Assembly: GCA_012656075.1 (NCBI GenBank)
Contig: JAAKBF010000171.1
Coordinates: 868,001 to 932,000 of the forward strand
Length of the DNA: 64,000 bases
Reading direction: 5' to 3'
From: Phytophthora hibernalis
Lineage: Eukaryota > Oomycota > Peronosporomycetes > Peronosporales > Peronosporaceae
The position numbers and the translations under genes were made by a program. The notes below the pieces were generated by a model. The model did not search any database and was not told the DNA's origin. It was given only the letters and a program-made list of their open reading frames with translations. Shown here piece by piece: positions 44,920 through 55,565 of this stretch (position 1 is its first letter; each line of letters begins with the position of its first letter).

Positions 44920-45795
44920 TTAGCGGGCTCACGTTCGTTATGTGTGATACAAGTAATGTACTAACTAGTATGGTAGAGGTTATCAAAAACATGGGGATTT
45001 CCCTTGAAGTTGACAAGCTGCATACATGTACACGAGGCAAAGGAGTGCAACCGACACTGCTACCAAGACATCAGAGAGACCAGGCGCAATTCATTACATG
45101 CACCACATGTAATAATACACGTTGTACCGAGGCTAGATTTTCGGTGCAAATGAATCGCTGGACAACCACCAGTGAGAAAACGAGCCGAATCCGATCGCCA
45201 TGTGCGATCATGCTCATTTGTGCCTAGCAGCGTGACATGCACGTACCGGTAGGTACAAATTGGAAAGTCACAGTCATACCAGCGCGGTATGCATAAGCAA
45301 CGGATATCCACCGATCACTCAGTCTCCCAATAGAGAGTCTCTATTGATGAAAATGGACCTGCACCGTACAGTACCCGTTTCAGTTAAACTTTCACAGAGT
45401 TTGCTATACGCAATGAGACAGACTTGGAGACACACGTACGAACAGACACGGCAAGGACACGACAGTTTGCTGGAAGTTGCAGTAAGGAAATACATGGACC
45501 AGTGACTGAGCGATTTCACGCTTTACAGACTTGTAACGCAACTTGTGTTGTAAATCTTCGAGATCGCCAATCGAGGCTCTGTTCGTCAGTGGTGAATCAC
45601 CACTGTGATGATCACAGCCTCCGAGCAGAAAAAAAGAAAAATGGGATCGTCTCAGATGTTCAAATCGCCAAGATTACTTGATGTTGCGCTCCGATGCATT
45701 GCCACGCCGTACGTCGCCCGCATGCTTTCATTCTTGCTCTTGCCTTTCATCGCATCAGTCTCGGCATCGTACTCCTGTACCGACAGAACTACAAA
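44920..45795. promoter_or_regulatory. spacer and promoter between tandem LicD-like genes
   Basis: No gene. It must hold the 3' end of copy 1 and promoter of copy 2. TACATGTA occurs at 45023. A short open frame from about 45645 encodes a hydrophobic stretch (MLSFLLLPFIASVSA) just upstream of the gene start in another frame and is likely chance or a uORF. Confidence 0.35.
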
Positions 45796-46908
45796 ATGGA
45801 CAAGAAGCTCGAGGAAGGCGTCGCTGTTACCAAGCGTGCCATGCCATACCGTGCTGGAATGCTTCGAAGGGTTCTGCTGGGCTGCAGGGAATTCTGGACG
45901 GGGGTGACAGTGATTCCAACCTTTGTACTTGTGTTGATCGGGTTTGTGGTATTCGGACTTGTCATGGAGACGCACATTATCGCGTGCATGCCGGAGGCTG
46001 CCCTGCTCAATGAAGAGGAAGTCTGCACACCGCGAATCGTGAATGCCAGCACCGTTGAGTACCATTCGGGCCACCGGTACTACTCAGCACTGAAGGAAAT
46101 GGAGACGGCACCGGCACCAACCTTCCGAAGGAAGCATACCAATCTCTGCAATGGCCACGAGAGATTAAAGGCGAAGTTTGGCTACTGCCTGCCGATCTCC
46201 GGAAGGAAGGACACGCCGTTCTGTATCGCAGGTGACCGCACAGACTTGCTGAATGTCCGTTCGCCCAAGTCCGTTTGCTACTCAAGCGTGTTGCATATGC
46301 TGATGGTAGAAGTGTACGAAGAACTAAAGGCTTCAGGGAACACCCCACTAATCACGTTCGGATCGTTGCTGGGAGCCGTAAGGAACGGCTCGATGATCCC
46401 GTTCACAGAAGACACAGACATTGGATTCGTCGGAAACCTGAACTCCAAAGATGTACTGAAGATGGAGCTTCGGAACAAAGGTTATCACATGTTCTTCCTA
46501 GATATTTGGCGAGTGTGCGTTGCGCCGACACACCCGCTTGCTGGTCGCCTCTACGACCCAAGTCAACCGATCACCAAGAATTACGCAGTGCCGTACGTGG
46601 ACTTGTACGCGATGAAGAAGCTAAACGATGGAAATTGGGATATCCAAGAGCTGCAGGGTAGCAACGGACGTTTGATGCCGCACAACAAGGTAGAACCTTT
46701 CTCACAAGTGACGATCAACGGGATGCCGTTCGACACGGTGCAAGATCCCCACTTCTTCTTGACTGAGGCGTACGGGCCAAACTACATGACTCCGATGAAG
46801 CGTACGCCACCCAACGCAAGAAGCATCGTACAAGAAGCGCTAAAAAATTCGCTACAGGCGCGAAGCGTGCGCAGGGTACACAGGGAAATATCGTACAGGA
46901 AGCGATAA
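45796..46908 (+). CDS. LicD/fukutin-like type II membrane protein, copy 2
   Basis: The intact member: 370 residues from the ATG at 45796 (AAAATGG context); an ATG at 45694 in frame would add 34 residues. A short basic N-terminal tail precedes a signal anchor (GVTVIPTFVLVLIGFVVFGLV, residues about 38-58), so the catalytic part faces the Golgi or ER lumen. Then CLPISGRKDTPFC, SVLHMLMVEVYEELK, FGSLLGAVRNGSMIPFTEDTDIGF (the acidic metal/nucleotide motif of LicD-type enzymes), DIWRVCVAPTHPLAGRLYDP, and YVDLYAMKK. Six conserved Cys suggest disulphides. The substrate cannot be told from sequence. The tail has an internal near-repeat (RSIVQEALKN / RREISYRKR). Confidence 0.8.
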   Translation: MDKKLEEGVAVTKRAMPYRAGMLRRVLLGCREFWTGVTVIPTFVLVLIGFVVFGLVMETHIIACMPEAALLNEEEVCTPRIVNASTVEYHSGHRYYSALKEMETAPAPTFRRKHTNLCNGHERLKAKFGYCLPISGRKDTPFCIAGDRTDLLNVRSPKSVCYSSVLHMLMVEVYEELKASGNTPLITFGSLLGAVRNGSMIPFTEDTDIGFVGNLNSKDVLKMELRNKGYHMFFLDIWRVCVAPTHPLAGRLYDPSQPITKNYAVPYVDLYAMKKLNDGNWDIQELQGSNGRLMPHNKVEPFSQVTINGMPFDTVQDPHFFLTEAYGPNYMTPMKRTPPNARSIVQEALKNSLQARSVRRVHREISYRKR

Positions 46909-47040
46909 AAATACTAGCTAAGGGCGAGAAGCACACGCAAGATGCACAGGGAACCACTTAAACCGTTCGAGACGACCAGGATTCGTTGATCGAGATGTAG
47001 GATTGGGATTGATCTCATAGTAAACTATTATAGTTTTCAC

Positions 47041-47663
47041 CGCACTTCGTCTTTGAGTGTTCAAGATCCCGACTCGCCCGAAAGTTACGTGCAATGTCTT
47101 TGGATGGAGTGTGCAGAAAACTTTGACCATTCCCACTTCTCGAAGCGGATCTCGTGCATCAGCAGCGCTGGAATGGTTGAGTTTATTGGCGACGAAGCCT
47201 GGCATGTCTTCAACACACCCGAGCTCTATGGGCAATTATTTGTCTCCAGTGTCATCATGCGCGTGCTTCAGCGTGTGGATGCCAACACAAATGTCACTCT
47301 TCAAAACAGTCCAGCAGGAGACAACTCGGCGGGCCGCCGGCGCCTCATGCTAGCGTCCAAGATTGTCGACAACGACGACGAGGAACATAGGTTGTGAGCA
47401 TACTGCGCCTGGGGATAACTCCGAGTGACGACATGTTGAAGCGGAGCGCTCCAGGCGTCCCCTTCGTTCAAAACACGAATACCTACTTGTTGCTGCGCCA
47501 GCGCGTGGATGAATGCGACCAAGAGTTTGTGGAGATGTCGATGGGCATCCACAGTGGCGACTACGCAAAGGACGAGGAGGATCGATTCTTGCTACATGTA
47601 GTCGAGTATGGCAGTGCACTCGTTCGCTTCGAGCAAATGGTAATCCCTCAAAACTTGACTTAA
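47041..47663 (+). pseudogene. START-like protein, 3' part
   Basis: C-terminal part of an oomycete multigene family with a START-like (lipid-binding-fold) region. The first frame gives SSAGMVEFIGDEAWHVFNTP, VIMRVLQRVDANTNVTLQN and RRLMLASKIVD; a one-base shift near 47392 leads to VSILRLGITPSDDMLKR, and the end HVVEYGSALVRFEQMVIPQ matches the C-terminal sheet seen in such proteins. No ATG is present (TAG at about 47018 upstream), so the 5' half is missing. Role not known. Confidence 0.55.
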
Positions 47664-47786
47664 CGTCCACCGATCTAGGTGATCTTTTGTAAATTTGAAG
47701 CTTCCTGTGAGAATTCTGATGCATGTACTTTTAAGTACAATCTTCTTCACTTTTGTCATGCTCTTGGAGATCAAGTGGCGCTGGTC

Positions 47787-48970
47787 CTAGTCAAAGTAGG
47801 ATTGCAGCGTACCGGTACGACGCACGTCGCACGTAGCGCAGTGGAAGGAGCCGCCAAAGGGCATGAAGTTGCGGAACGGCACGGGGATGACCTCGAAGCC
47901 CCAGTCCTTGAAGCACTGCTGCGCTCTCTTCTCGTGCGCTTCCACGACAACAGTACCGGGACGCACCACGAGCACGTTGCACGTGGCCGTCCACGGACTC
48001 GTGAAGAAGAGCGGGTGGTCCTTGGACAGCTCTGGCTCAGGTGCCACGAACACTTCCCAGCCCTTGAACATCTCGGGCAGGCAGTACTGGTAGTCCTTGT
48101 TCTTGTACGAGTACGTCTTGACGGGTCGGCCCGTGATACATGGACGGAACGGGTTGGCCAGCAGCTTGCCCGGCATGAGCGGCACGAACGTTCCGTCGAT
48201 GTGCATGGCGTTCCGGTCCTGGAAATCCAGCACATGCACCTTGTAGTCGTCTCCGAGGTGGCGTCGCAGCCACTCGATGCCGAACTGGTTCGTCACTTGG
48301 CTCTGCTGCGTGAAGATGTCGCGCCCCATGCGGGTGAACTCGGCCGCATCAAACGTGGGCTCGAACTCCGTCACAACCGAGTTGAATGCGCCGCTCTCGG
48401 CCTCCCAGTGCTCATCGTACAGCTCGTCGCTCATCTGGGGCTTGGGGGCGGCTGTCCACTTGCCTCCCTTGTGGAAATACTCCTTGATGAGCTTCCGGTA
48501 CGGACGGAACTCGAAGTACCGCGAGCGCCAGGCCATGGGCGCCAAGATCTCGTTGCCGAACACGATGAGCACGTCTCGCGGCATGGCCGCGTACAGCTGC
48601 GACCGACTGGAAAAGTCGGGCGTGGTCACTGGATGGTTGAAGTCGGTCGGACCCGCCTCTGGTCGTCGGACGACCACGCCTTCACCTTCGAGCACTTCGG
48701 CCAGGTAGTCGAGCTCCTTGGCCGCGCCGTCCAGGAGCTCCTGCGGGAAGGGCTGGCCCACCTTGGTCTTGTACATGTCCCAGTGTTTGAGGGCCACACG
48801 GCCTTGCCGGACACGTGCCACTCGGGGATCGTGGCGCCCTCGACACGGCCCACGATCACCTCTTCCAGTGGGTCCCATTCGTTGTGCGAGTTGATGATGG
48901 GCGTTCCACTGGCGAAGGTGCGAGAGGCGGCGGCTTTGAGCAGCGGCGAGCGACAGAGAAGCACTGACAT
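47787..48970 (-). CDS. GATM: L-arginine:glycine amidinotransferase, mitochondrial
   Basis: Transfers the amidino group from arginine to glycine, giving guanidinoacetate and ornithine (creatine-type pathway). The ATG at 48970 gives a basic, Ser/Ala-rich mitochondrial presequence (MSVLLCRSPLLKAAASRTFA). Conserved blocks follow: SHNEWDPLEEVIVGR, DFSSRSQLYAAMPRDVLIVFG, EPTFDAAEFTRMGRDIF, the catalytic Asp-His region NAMHIDGTFVPL, and the catalytic Cys in GGSFHCATCDVRR (residue about 378 of 394). One base is missing near 48795 (in GGCCC), after which the frame continues; in an otherwise perfect housekeeping gene I read this as a probable sequence error. The long antisense frame on the plus strand is a shadow. 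Confidence 0.92.
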
Positions 48971-49627
48971 GACAAAGATCGAGAGACTTGCGACGGATCC
49001 GGTGACTTGCGCAATGACAAGCAAAGCGGCTGAAGGACACGGAGCTGGCAAGAGATGAGCTGTTCGGTGCGTGTCTTTTCATTTGCCCTCGATCTTGAAG
49101 CGAAAGATACGCAAAAGATACGTTGACAGAAGATGGTGCTTTCCCAGCGTGGGTACTCGCATTAGGATTATCCAGTTACCCTTGTACCTTCGTACCTTGG
49201 CACGAATAAAGCATGGTCAAATTATGCATCCCAATCGAGACGGGGCTCCAAAAGTGAGGCAAGTATTGTTACTGCACCAGAATTTCAAAAGTACCAACTT
49301 CTGCACCTTCGTCAGTAAACCAAACCTCCACATAAAATACCTAGAATCGGCGATATGCGTTAAGACAGGAGAGAGTTTAAGCTGGAAACTTCAAAAAGGC
49401 ATTTTGCGGCCAAACGTAGCAGACATCAGCACGCAGCAGCTCCCGGCGACCCCAGCGGCTATACTAACCTCGGAGCGCGTGCACCTTCTCATCCACTCTC
49501 TTCTCCACCCGTATGTTGTCTTTGTATCTCTAAACGGCTCGCAGAAGACGAGGAATCGTGTTTAGCACCCACTCACCCACCGTTTTTCTTCTCTGACTTT
49601 ATTTTTTCCTAAGAGAACTCCGTCACC
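48971..49627. promoter_or_regulatory. shared upstream region of the GATM and ILRUN-like genes
   Basis: The two genes are divergent, so these 657 bases hold both promoters. A pyrimidine-rich tract (CCGTTTTTCTTCTCTGACTT at 49580) just before the 49628 start resembles the pyrimidine-rich initiator regions of oomycete genes. No other element could be defined. Confidence 0.45.
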
Positions 49628-50435
49628 ATGGCCGAAGACCTGCTGCAAATGTTCCAAAGCATCACCACGAGTGACCACGACGAGCTTGTGGACCAGTTCG
49701 CGCACCTGCTGCAGCTGGACGTGCAAACGGCCACGTTCTTTCTCGAGTCGTGCAACTGGAACGTGGAGACGGCGGCCAACAACTACCTGGCCACGATGGA
49801 AGCCTCAGGAGCCTCGGGTGTGAACCCCATGGAGGGAATGGACATGGCCGATGACCTGGACATGGAGGACGACGCAGAAGCAGCCAATAGACAGCAGCAC
49901 CAGCAGCCCAACTCGGCCTCGTTCCAGGCGCAATTTATCAGCGACCTGTCGACCACGCAGAACACGCTGTTCTCACCGGAGATGGCTGTGCAAATGGTGA
50001 GGACAGCAAAGTGATGGGGACCGACTACAGAGACTAACCTTTTTTGCTCCTGTTGTAGCAATGGAGTTTTGTAAACACGGGAAGTGAGGCGTGGCCGCCA
50101 GAGACGCGGCTGCTATTTGCACAGGGCACGAGTTTCCAAGGGCCGGAGCAGATCCCGGTAGCGGCCCCAGCAGGGCAGCGGATAGATATACACGCACCGC
50201 TGTGCATGCCGGCAGAGCCCGGATCTTACGCTGGCAGCTGGAGGCTGCACTGCTCGCAGGGCTTCTTTGGCGACCCGGTGTGGGTTGTGGTGAACGTAGG
50301 CACGCCCGAGGCTGCAGCGGCGTTTGCATTGCAGCAACAGCAACAGGCTGCGGCGGCAGCGGATCCATCAAGTTGCAGTTTGCGGAAGATAACCGGCAGC
50401 CTTCGTCCGCGGTCGTGGAAGACATGGACTTGTAA
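49628..50435 (+). CDS. ILRUN (C6orf106)-like UBA/FW-domain protein
   Basis: Exon 1 49628-49996, a 62-bp intron (GTGAGG...TTGTAG, 49997-50058) in phase 0, exon 2 from 50059. Domain order matches human ILRUN: an N-terminal UBA-like helix bundle (DELVDQFAHLLQLDVQTATFF, LESCNWNVETAANNYL), an acidic linker, then an NBR1-type FW domain (QWSFVNTGSEAWPPETRLLF, PGSYAGSWRLHCSQG, WVVVNV). ILRUN acts as a regulator of transcription coactivators in animals; here the role is unknown. In the tail the frame that follows the FW domain would end at 50454, but the frame ending with SAVVEDMDL at 50435 looks more natural, so a one-base shift near 50360 in a GCGGCGGCAGCGG run is likely. Confidence 0.8.
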
Positions 50436-50581
50436 TGACTGCTCTCTTTGCTGATGACGAAGGACTAGACCCAATGCGACGAGTTCTGTGTGAACAATTC
50501 CAAGAAGGGCTACAAAGAGAAAGCGAAGCTGAGGCGGAAAAAGAGCTCATTTTGAATGGGACTAAGGTGGAGAGTGAGTGA
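50435..50581 (+). other. 48-residue ORF overlapping the ILRUN stop (TAATG)
   Basis: Its ATG overlaps the TAA that ends the ILRUN-like frame. The product is acidic and protein-like (ALFADDEGLDPMRRVLCEQF then EAEAEKELILNG). More likely the real C-terminus of the ILRUN-like protein displaced by a second one-base indel than a separate gene. Confidence 0.4.
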
Positions 50582-50944
50582 ATATATACCACGTGTTGCA
50601 CGGGTTTTATCATTTCGTCGCTCTGAGATTCTTGCTTTTGCTGGTCGTCGTAAACATTTCAGAGAAGGCAAAATGCAAAACAAAGCGTTCAATCTTTTTG
50701 TTTTGTTTTTCCTACTTTTCTGCTTGTTATGCTAGTTTTCCCGAGGTCCCCGCCGCGTGATGCTTGTCATCCAACTGCGAGGCATCGCCGACGTCTCTCC
50801 TTCGACGCTGCTGAGAACATCATCTCCACCTTACCTTGCTCAGGCTGATCAGCTTCCAACTCAAACGCCGGACGAGACGCTTGCGACGCGATGGATGGTG
50901 CAGCCGCGGCAAGAAAGCCTCCAACTGTACAAAATACCATCATT
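50582..50944. other. convergent 3' region
   Basis: Space between two convergent genes, holding both 3' UTRs. No gene seen. Confidence 0.5.
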
Positions 50945-52957
50945 TTACTCGTCCGTGAAACCCGTGACTTCCATATTTATCACCAGCGACAGCACGTCCT
51001 CAAGCTCTTTCTTTGACTTGTACAGTGGCAAGTCGATGCGGTTGAAGCACGTGTGCGCCCGAGGATAGGCGTGTTCCGGGAAAGGCACGGCCTTAAGCGT
51101 GAAGTGGCAGATACGACCGTCATAACTCGTCAGAGCCTTGAATCCTTGCACGGGCACACGTGATGAACCCGTCGTGAACTGCAACAGACGTGCACGCTCT
51201 TCGTCTGAGAACGCCTCGACAATCTCCCAGAACCACGTCAGCAGCTCCTCCGGAAGTTCGTCCGAAACCTGAGTGTGCGCCTTCCAGTCATCCACGTCGA
51301 TGGATGGCACACCGCACAGCACCAACTCCAGTTCCTGGTAGTCAAACACTAGGATAAGCTCCTGCGGGATCACCTCAAACACACCAGCCATGAGGTGCTG
51401 CAGCTGCTCAGCGTACGAGTCCAGCATGATGTACCGCAGACGCAAGTAGATGTACTCCTGCTTGTTCTCGTCCGTCAGATCAATGTCCTTGCCGCCCTCC
51501 TTCAGCTCAATAGTCTCCACCTCGCCGTTCAGTTTCCGGTTGGTCACCGTAAAGTCGAGTCCCAGCGCGTCCACGCCGTCGTTCTCCTTCATCCACTTGA
51601 GCGAGTTGTGCACTTCCTGGTCAAAGAACTCCAGGTCACTGAACGAGATGGGAACTCCCAGCAGATGCTTGAGCACCGGCAGCGCCAAGTGAGCCTTCAT
51701 CAATTGGCCCTCCAGCAGAGCACGGCCCAACAACCGACCGGCGCCACGGAAGTACAGTAGGTGGTCGGCCGAGGCCTCGACCGAGTTGGGGTTAATCACA
51801 TACGCGAGCGAATCCACGTGCGCGCACATGAAGAGGCCAATGGTCTCGTCGAACAGCCGCTCCGTCACGAGCGAAAACCACTCGCGCTCGAGTCCGCCTG
51901 CATCGATCGCCACTTCCCCAATGAACTCGATCCGCAGCGGCATGTGGATGTGCTCCATCTGCACACCTAGCAGCTGCTCCATAGACTCGACCAGAATGTT
52001 CTCGCGGTGGACGCGCATCTTGAGGTGGCCGTCCTCCCACGGCTTAATGAGCGCCGACGTCTGCTCCAGGAACCACGCGTACTTGTCCTTGAACGGCAGC
52101 GCCGCCACCTGCTCCAGGATCTCCAGGTCCTGCTCCGAGATCTCATAGCCACGGGACGCCACGCGGGCGTCCACTTCTCGGTACTCCTTGAACGTCATGC
52201 GGCCCTCCGGATGGCGCGGGGTCTGCGCCAATTGCGACACAAAGGCCAGCGACTGCTGGTGCACGAGCTCCTTATCCGGGTCCACGGACGACGACGTCGT
52301 GGAGGCCGTGGCCGCTTTGGGTGACAACATGTCGGCGTCCGAGGCCGGCACGTCGATCCGGAGAGCCGTAACGTCCGTTTCGGCGTCTTCCTTGGGTTTG
52401 GCGTTGCCTAGTGGAAAGGGCAGCTCTCTCTTTGCCCAGTAGCGTTTCCCGTCCAGTCCGACCTTGCGCACCCAATCCTGACGGTTCCTGGCACCTCGTT
52501 GACGCGAGTTGAGCATGTTGAGGCGGCGGATGGCGAAGGAACGCGTGCGGTTGAAGCTCTTCTCCCGCGGGACGTCCACTGGCTGCCTGGCGGGCGACTT
52601 GAGGCCGAGACTGAAGCCGCGCTCCGTGCCGCAGAGCACGCAGGCCTTGGACGAGCTCTTGTTGTGGAAGTCGCACACCTCGCACTGCCACTGGGTGCTC
52701 ACCTCGTCGTGCGACTCCTGCACGTCCTGGCGCGTCATGGGCTGTCCGTCCTCCGTGTACTGGCCGCCCAGCAGCGGCTGCTGCAGGTTCTCGTCGAAGC
52801 GCGCACGGCGGCAGCAGTAGTACACGATGATGATGACCAGCAGGCCGCCCGTCACGTAGGCTAGCCACGTGGGCAGCGACCCGTTGGCCGCCTCCGCGCC
52901 CTGCACGTGCACGGCCGCCACCACGAGCGGCAGCAGCAGTCGAGACGGCGCGCGCAT
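50945..52957 (-). CDS. membrane-anchored HECT E3 ubiquitin ligase
   Basis: 670 residues, one uninterrupted frame. The ATG at 52957 is preferred over 53095 because it starts a signal peptide (MRAPSRLLLPLVVAAVHVQG). Then a membrane helix (WLAYVTGGLLVIIIVYYCC, residues about 31-49), a RanBP2-type zinc finger (WQCEVCDFHN..CVLCG, about 90-115), a basic/Ser-rich linker and a full HECT domain from about residue 300, with IDAGGLEREWFSLV in the N-lobe and the catalytic Cys in AHTCFNRIDLP at residue about 637. HECT ligases receive ubiquitin on that Cys and pass it to substrates. The layout puts the ligase on the cytosolic face of the ER or endomembrane. Zinc fingers of this type often bind ubiquitin or RNA. 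Confidence 0.9.
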   Translation of the reverse strand: MRAPSRLLLPLVVAAVHVQGAEAANGSLPTWLAYVTGGLLVIIIVYYCCRRARFDENLQQPLLGGQYTEDGQPMTRQDVQESHDEVSTQWQCEVCDFHNKSSSKACVLCGTERGFSLGLKSPARQPVDVPREKSFNRTRSFAIRRLNMLNSRQRGARNRQDWVRKVGLDGKRYWAKRELPFPLGNAKPKEDAETDVTALRIDVPASDADMLSPKAATASTTSSSVDPDKELVHQQSLAFVSQLAQTPRHPEGRMTFKEYREVDARVASRGYEISEQDLEILEQVAALPFKDKYAWFLEQTSALIKPWEDGHLKMRVHRENILVESMEQLLGVQMEHIHMPLRIEFIGEVAIDAGGLEREWFSLVTERLFDETIGLFMCAHVDSLAYVINPNSVEASADHLLYFRGAGRLLGRALLEGQLMKAHLALPVLKHLLGVPISFSDLEFFDQEVHNSLKWMKENDGVDALGLDFTVTNRKLNGEVETIELKEGGKDIDLTDENKQEYIYLRLRYIMLDSYAEQLQHLMAGVFEVIPQELILVFDYQELELVLCGVPSIDVDDWKAHTQVSDELPEELLTWFWEIVEAFSDEERARLLQFTTGSSRVPVQGFKALTSYDGRICHFTLKAVPFPEHAYPRAHTCFNRIDLPLYKSKKELEDVLSLVINMEVTGFTDE

Positions 52958-53832
52958 GCTCTGTCCTGTCCTACGCGGTCCTATAGAGATCTCGCGGCGT
53001 CTCGCCCAGTTTCGTTGTTGGAAGGGAAGCGCGAGTGTGCAGAACGTCGAGGGGGATAGGGTGATTGTTCTGAAACATGAATGCGCCGTTTTCACTGGCG
53101 GAAAGTCGACCGGAACAGGCAGAAAACGGGTGTCTCCACCTGCTGAATCAGCAGCTGATGGCCTAATTCCCCGGCTGCGGACCGACCCACCGAGCGCTGT
53201 TGACGTGCAAGAGGGATGCTTTGGCGCACGGCTTGACTTTCATTGCGAGCACAGGCATATCGGTCGATGGCCGTCGTCGAGTACACGCGCATCACGCGCA
53301 GTGCATTTCCTGTCGAATATAATTTTAGAAGCAGCACGAGACAACTTGCTTTTACTATGTTATTGAACGTGAGATTGAATGTCCTCTGACTTGTAGACGT
53401 CAAAGATCCAGCCACAAGTAAAAACAACTAAAACCTGTAAAATAACCCAGTTACTTCAAAGATCCAGCCACAAGTAAAAACAATTAAAACATGTAAAATA
53501 ACCCAGTAACCTCGAAGTAGCATGTAAAGTTTGATTACGACGGGCTTGATCGTTGATCAACAACCTCAAAAATAGCAGCGGCTCACTGCAACTGCCAGCA
53601 GATAACCGACGGAGCTATTCATTCTTATATTGGAACTGTTAGAACTTCCAAGGGGCAAGTTCCTGTTTAATAGAAGGTAAGAGTTCGTTCTGTAGTGAAA
53701 GGAGTTTGAGCAGAGCGCTTTGTGACCGTGAAGTTGCGATGATGGCCATGTTTTTAAACGTATCCCAAGCTTGGATACGTAAAAAACAATCTTTGGATTA
53801 ATCAGATAAATAGCGGCTTTGCGGACGTCCAT
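52958..53832. promoter_or_regulatory. HECT gene upstream region
   Basis: Promoter side of the minus-strand HECT gene and 3' flank of the protease gene. It holds the tandem repeat at 53401-53512 and a near-perfect palindrome CGTATCCCAAGCTTGGATACG (one odd central base) at 53759-53779. No gene recognised. Confidence 0.4.
53401..53512. repeat. 56-bp tandem duplication
   Basis: Two copies of a 56-bp unit that starts CAAAGATCCAGCCACAAGTA (53401 and 53457) with a few mismatches. Confidence 0.85.
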
Positions 53833-55565
53833 CTAAACTTCAATACAGGAGCCATCGCTCAGGTGTCCATCATTGGATCCTGGAGGCGACGGCAGCGCTG
53901 CAAAGCTGCGGCGTGCCTCGGTGTAGCTGGACGCCTGTGATGTCGTGGTGGACGACGTAGCGTACACATGCTGAGATTCTTCGTCGTCGAACAAAAGCGG
54001 ACGCTTCGGGTCGTGCGTCTGGTATCCAGGAGGCGAGTTGGCACGCCGGTCGATGAGCGCACCGAGGAAGCCCTCGTCCTGGTTCAGATACGGCTCCTCG
54101 TCCTGCTGGTTCAGCAGGAACACGAAAAGGAACATGCACGCGGCCGCGAAGCACGAACCCAGCAGGAAGGCGTTCTCCACGCGCCGAATGCGCCACCTTC
54201 CCCGTTGTCACCGTAGATGTCGCCACGCCCGCCCTGGCAAATATTGCCTTCGCACGCGAAGCCCACACGCATGCGCTCAGCATCGAACAGCGTGTAGTAC
54301 GTCTTGATGAAGACGTCGCCAAGGATCCACCACTCATCCGTCGTGGACTGGAACTGCAGCTTGCACTGCCCCCAACCAGAGCACAACACGTAGTCCTGAG
54401 GCTGAAGCAGGAACACATTGTCTGGCTCCATGCCGAAGTGAAGCACCGGAAAGTCCTTCACAGCCACGGAGTCGCAATCGATACCGTCACAGTCAAGCCC
54501 GCGCGTGATCTTGCTCACCACCTCGTCGAACTGGCCCGCTGGTACGCTAATGAGCGACGTGCCTGTGTCTACGATGGCAAAGCAGAATGGCTCGCACATA
54601 TTGGAGGTGACATCAGTCTCGGCGTCGTTGTTGTTGTTGTCGCCATCACCGCTGCTAGGTGGCACGATGGAAAAGTTGTTCATCTTGACCGTCCAGTACA
54701 TGAACGAGTCGAACTCGGGCAGCTTCACCACAGGCGTGTAGTGAAACGACGCGTTGGGCCCAACGACTGACAAGTCGTAGCCCCCAACGTGCAGCTCGCT
54801 GCCAGTCCTGTAGGCCTCGGGTGTGAGGTAGAAGGCGAACATGTTCTCCAGCTCTGCATTCTGCCCTGCAAGTGCTGCAAACACCGTGGGCCGACTGATA
54901 TGTGCGAGTCCCTCGAACCCGAGTCCGAAGATCCCGTCGGCCAGAAACTCCTGTAACTTGTCCGACTCGTCGTCGATCACTCCTAAGCGAACGCTGTCCA
55001 CCGTGTAGCCCGAGATGGTCACCGTATCCACCACCACCGTGCCCGACACTGACCCACTCCCATACTTCTCCACCACAACAAAAAGGGTCATAACTCTGTC
55101 AAAACTTGTCCAATTTCATTGCAAAGGTGCAACCACTGACCGCGTCGTAGAATTTTTCTTCCGTGTCCAAGAACGTTGTGGACTGTTGAGCGTCGAACTG
55201 GTGGTGCGACCCGCAGCTTTCGCAGCTGCTGCTGGGGATCCACGTATCACTGGACCCTGTATCGAACACCACGTCCATCAACTGCGGGGGTTCCCAAAGC
55301 CCACAGTGCCAATGTACTGCACGTTGCCGAAGTTCTGCAGTGTCACGCGCTTGGCGCTGGGCAGTGGGGGCTGGGCTGCATCTTGTGTGGCATTGGCTTC
55401 TGCCACTGTCAAGTTGGGGGCAGCAGGACGCGCTCGGTACGCGTTCGCTTCGGCCTGGATCCAGTCGGTGGCGGGTCGTCGTCTCGCCAGCGACAACTTG
55501 AGCGGCGAGGCGTGTGCGAATTGCGGCGCCAAGAGCGTTAGAGCGGACAGCAGATGCAGCCACAT
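53833..55565 (-). CDS. membrane-anchored pepsin-type aspartic protease
   Basis: A secretory-pathway A1-family protease. The ATG at 55565 gives a signal peptide (MWLHLLSALTLLAPQFAHA). A propeptide leads to VQYIGTVGFGNP, the first catalytic motif DTGSSDTWIPSS, and after a 73-bp intron (55140-55068, GTCAGT...GGAG, joining FYDA to KYGSGSVSG) the flap region, the second catalytic motif IVDTGTSLISVP, WWILGDVF, and a single C-terminal membrane helix (AFLLGSCFAAACMFLFVFLL) with an 80-residue cytosolic tail containing Ser/Thr runs. One base is missing near 55290 (C run CCCCC) and one near 54182. These sit in runs or GC-rich spots and the motifs are perfect, so errors are likely. A membrane tail of this kind suggests a processing protease at the Golgi or surface. 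Confidence 0.87.

Noticed and set aside
47679..49058. 459-codon plus-strand open frame
   Set aside because: It lies antisense to the GATM gene, whose catalytic motifs are unmistakable; its His/Val/Leu/Arg-rich composition is what a GC-rich antisense frame gives.
51395..52324. several plus-strand frames over the HECT gene
   Set aside because: All are antisense to one uninterrupted HECT frame with its catalytic Cys.
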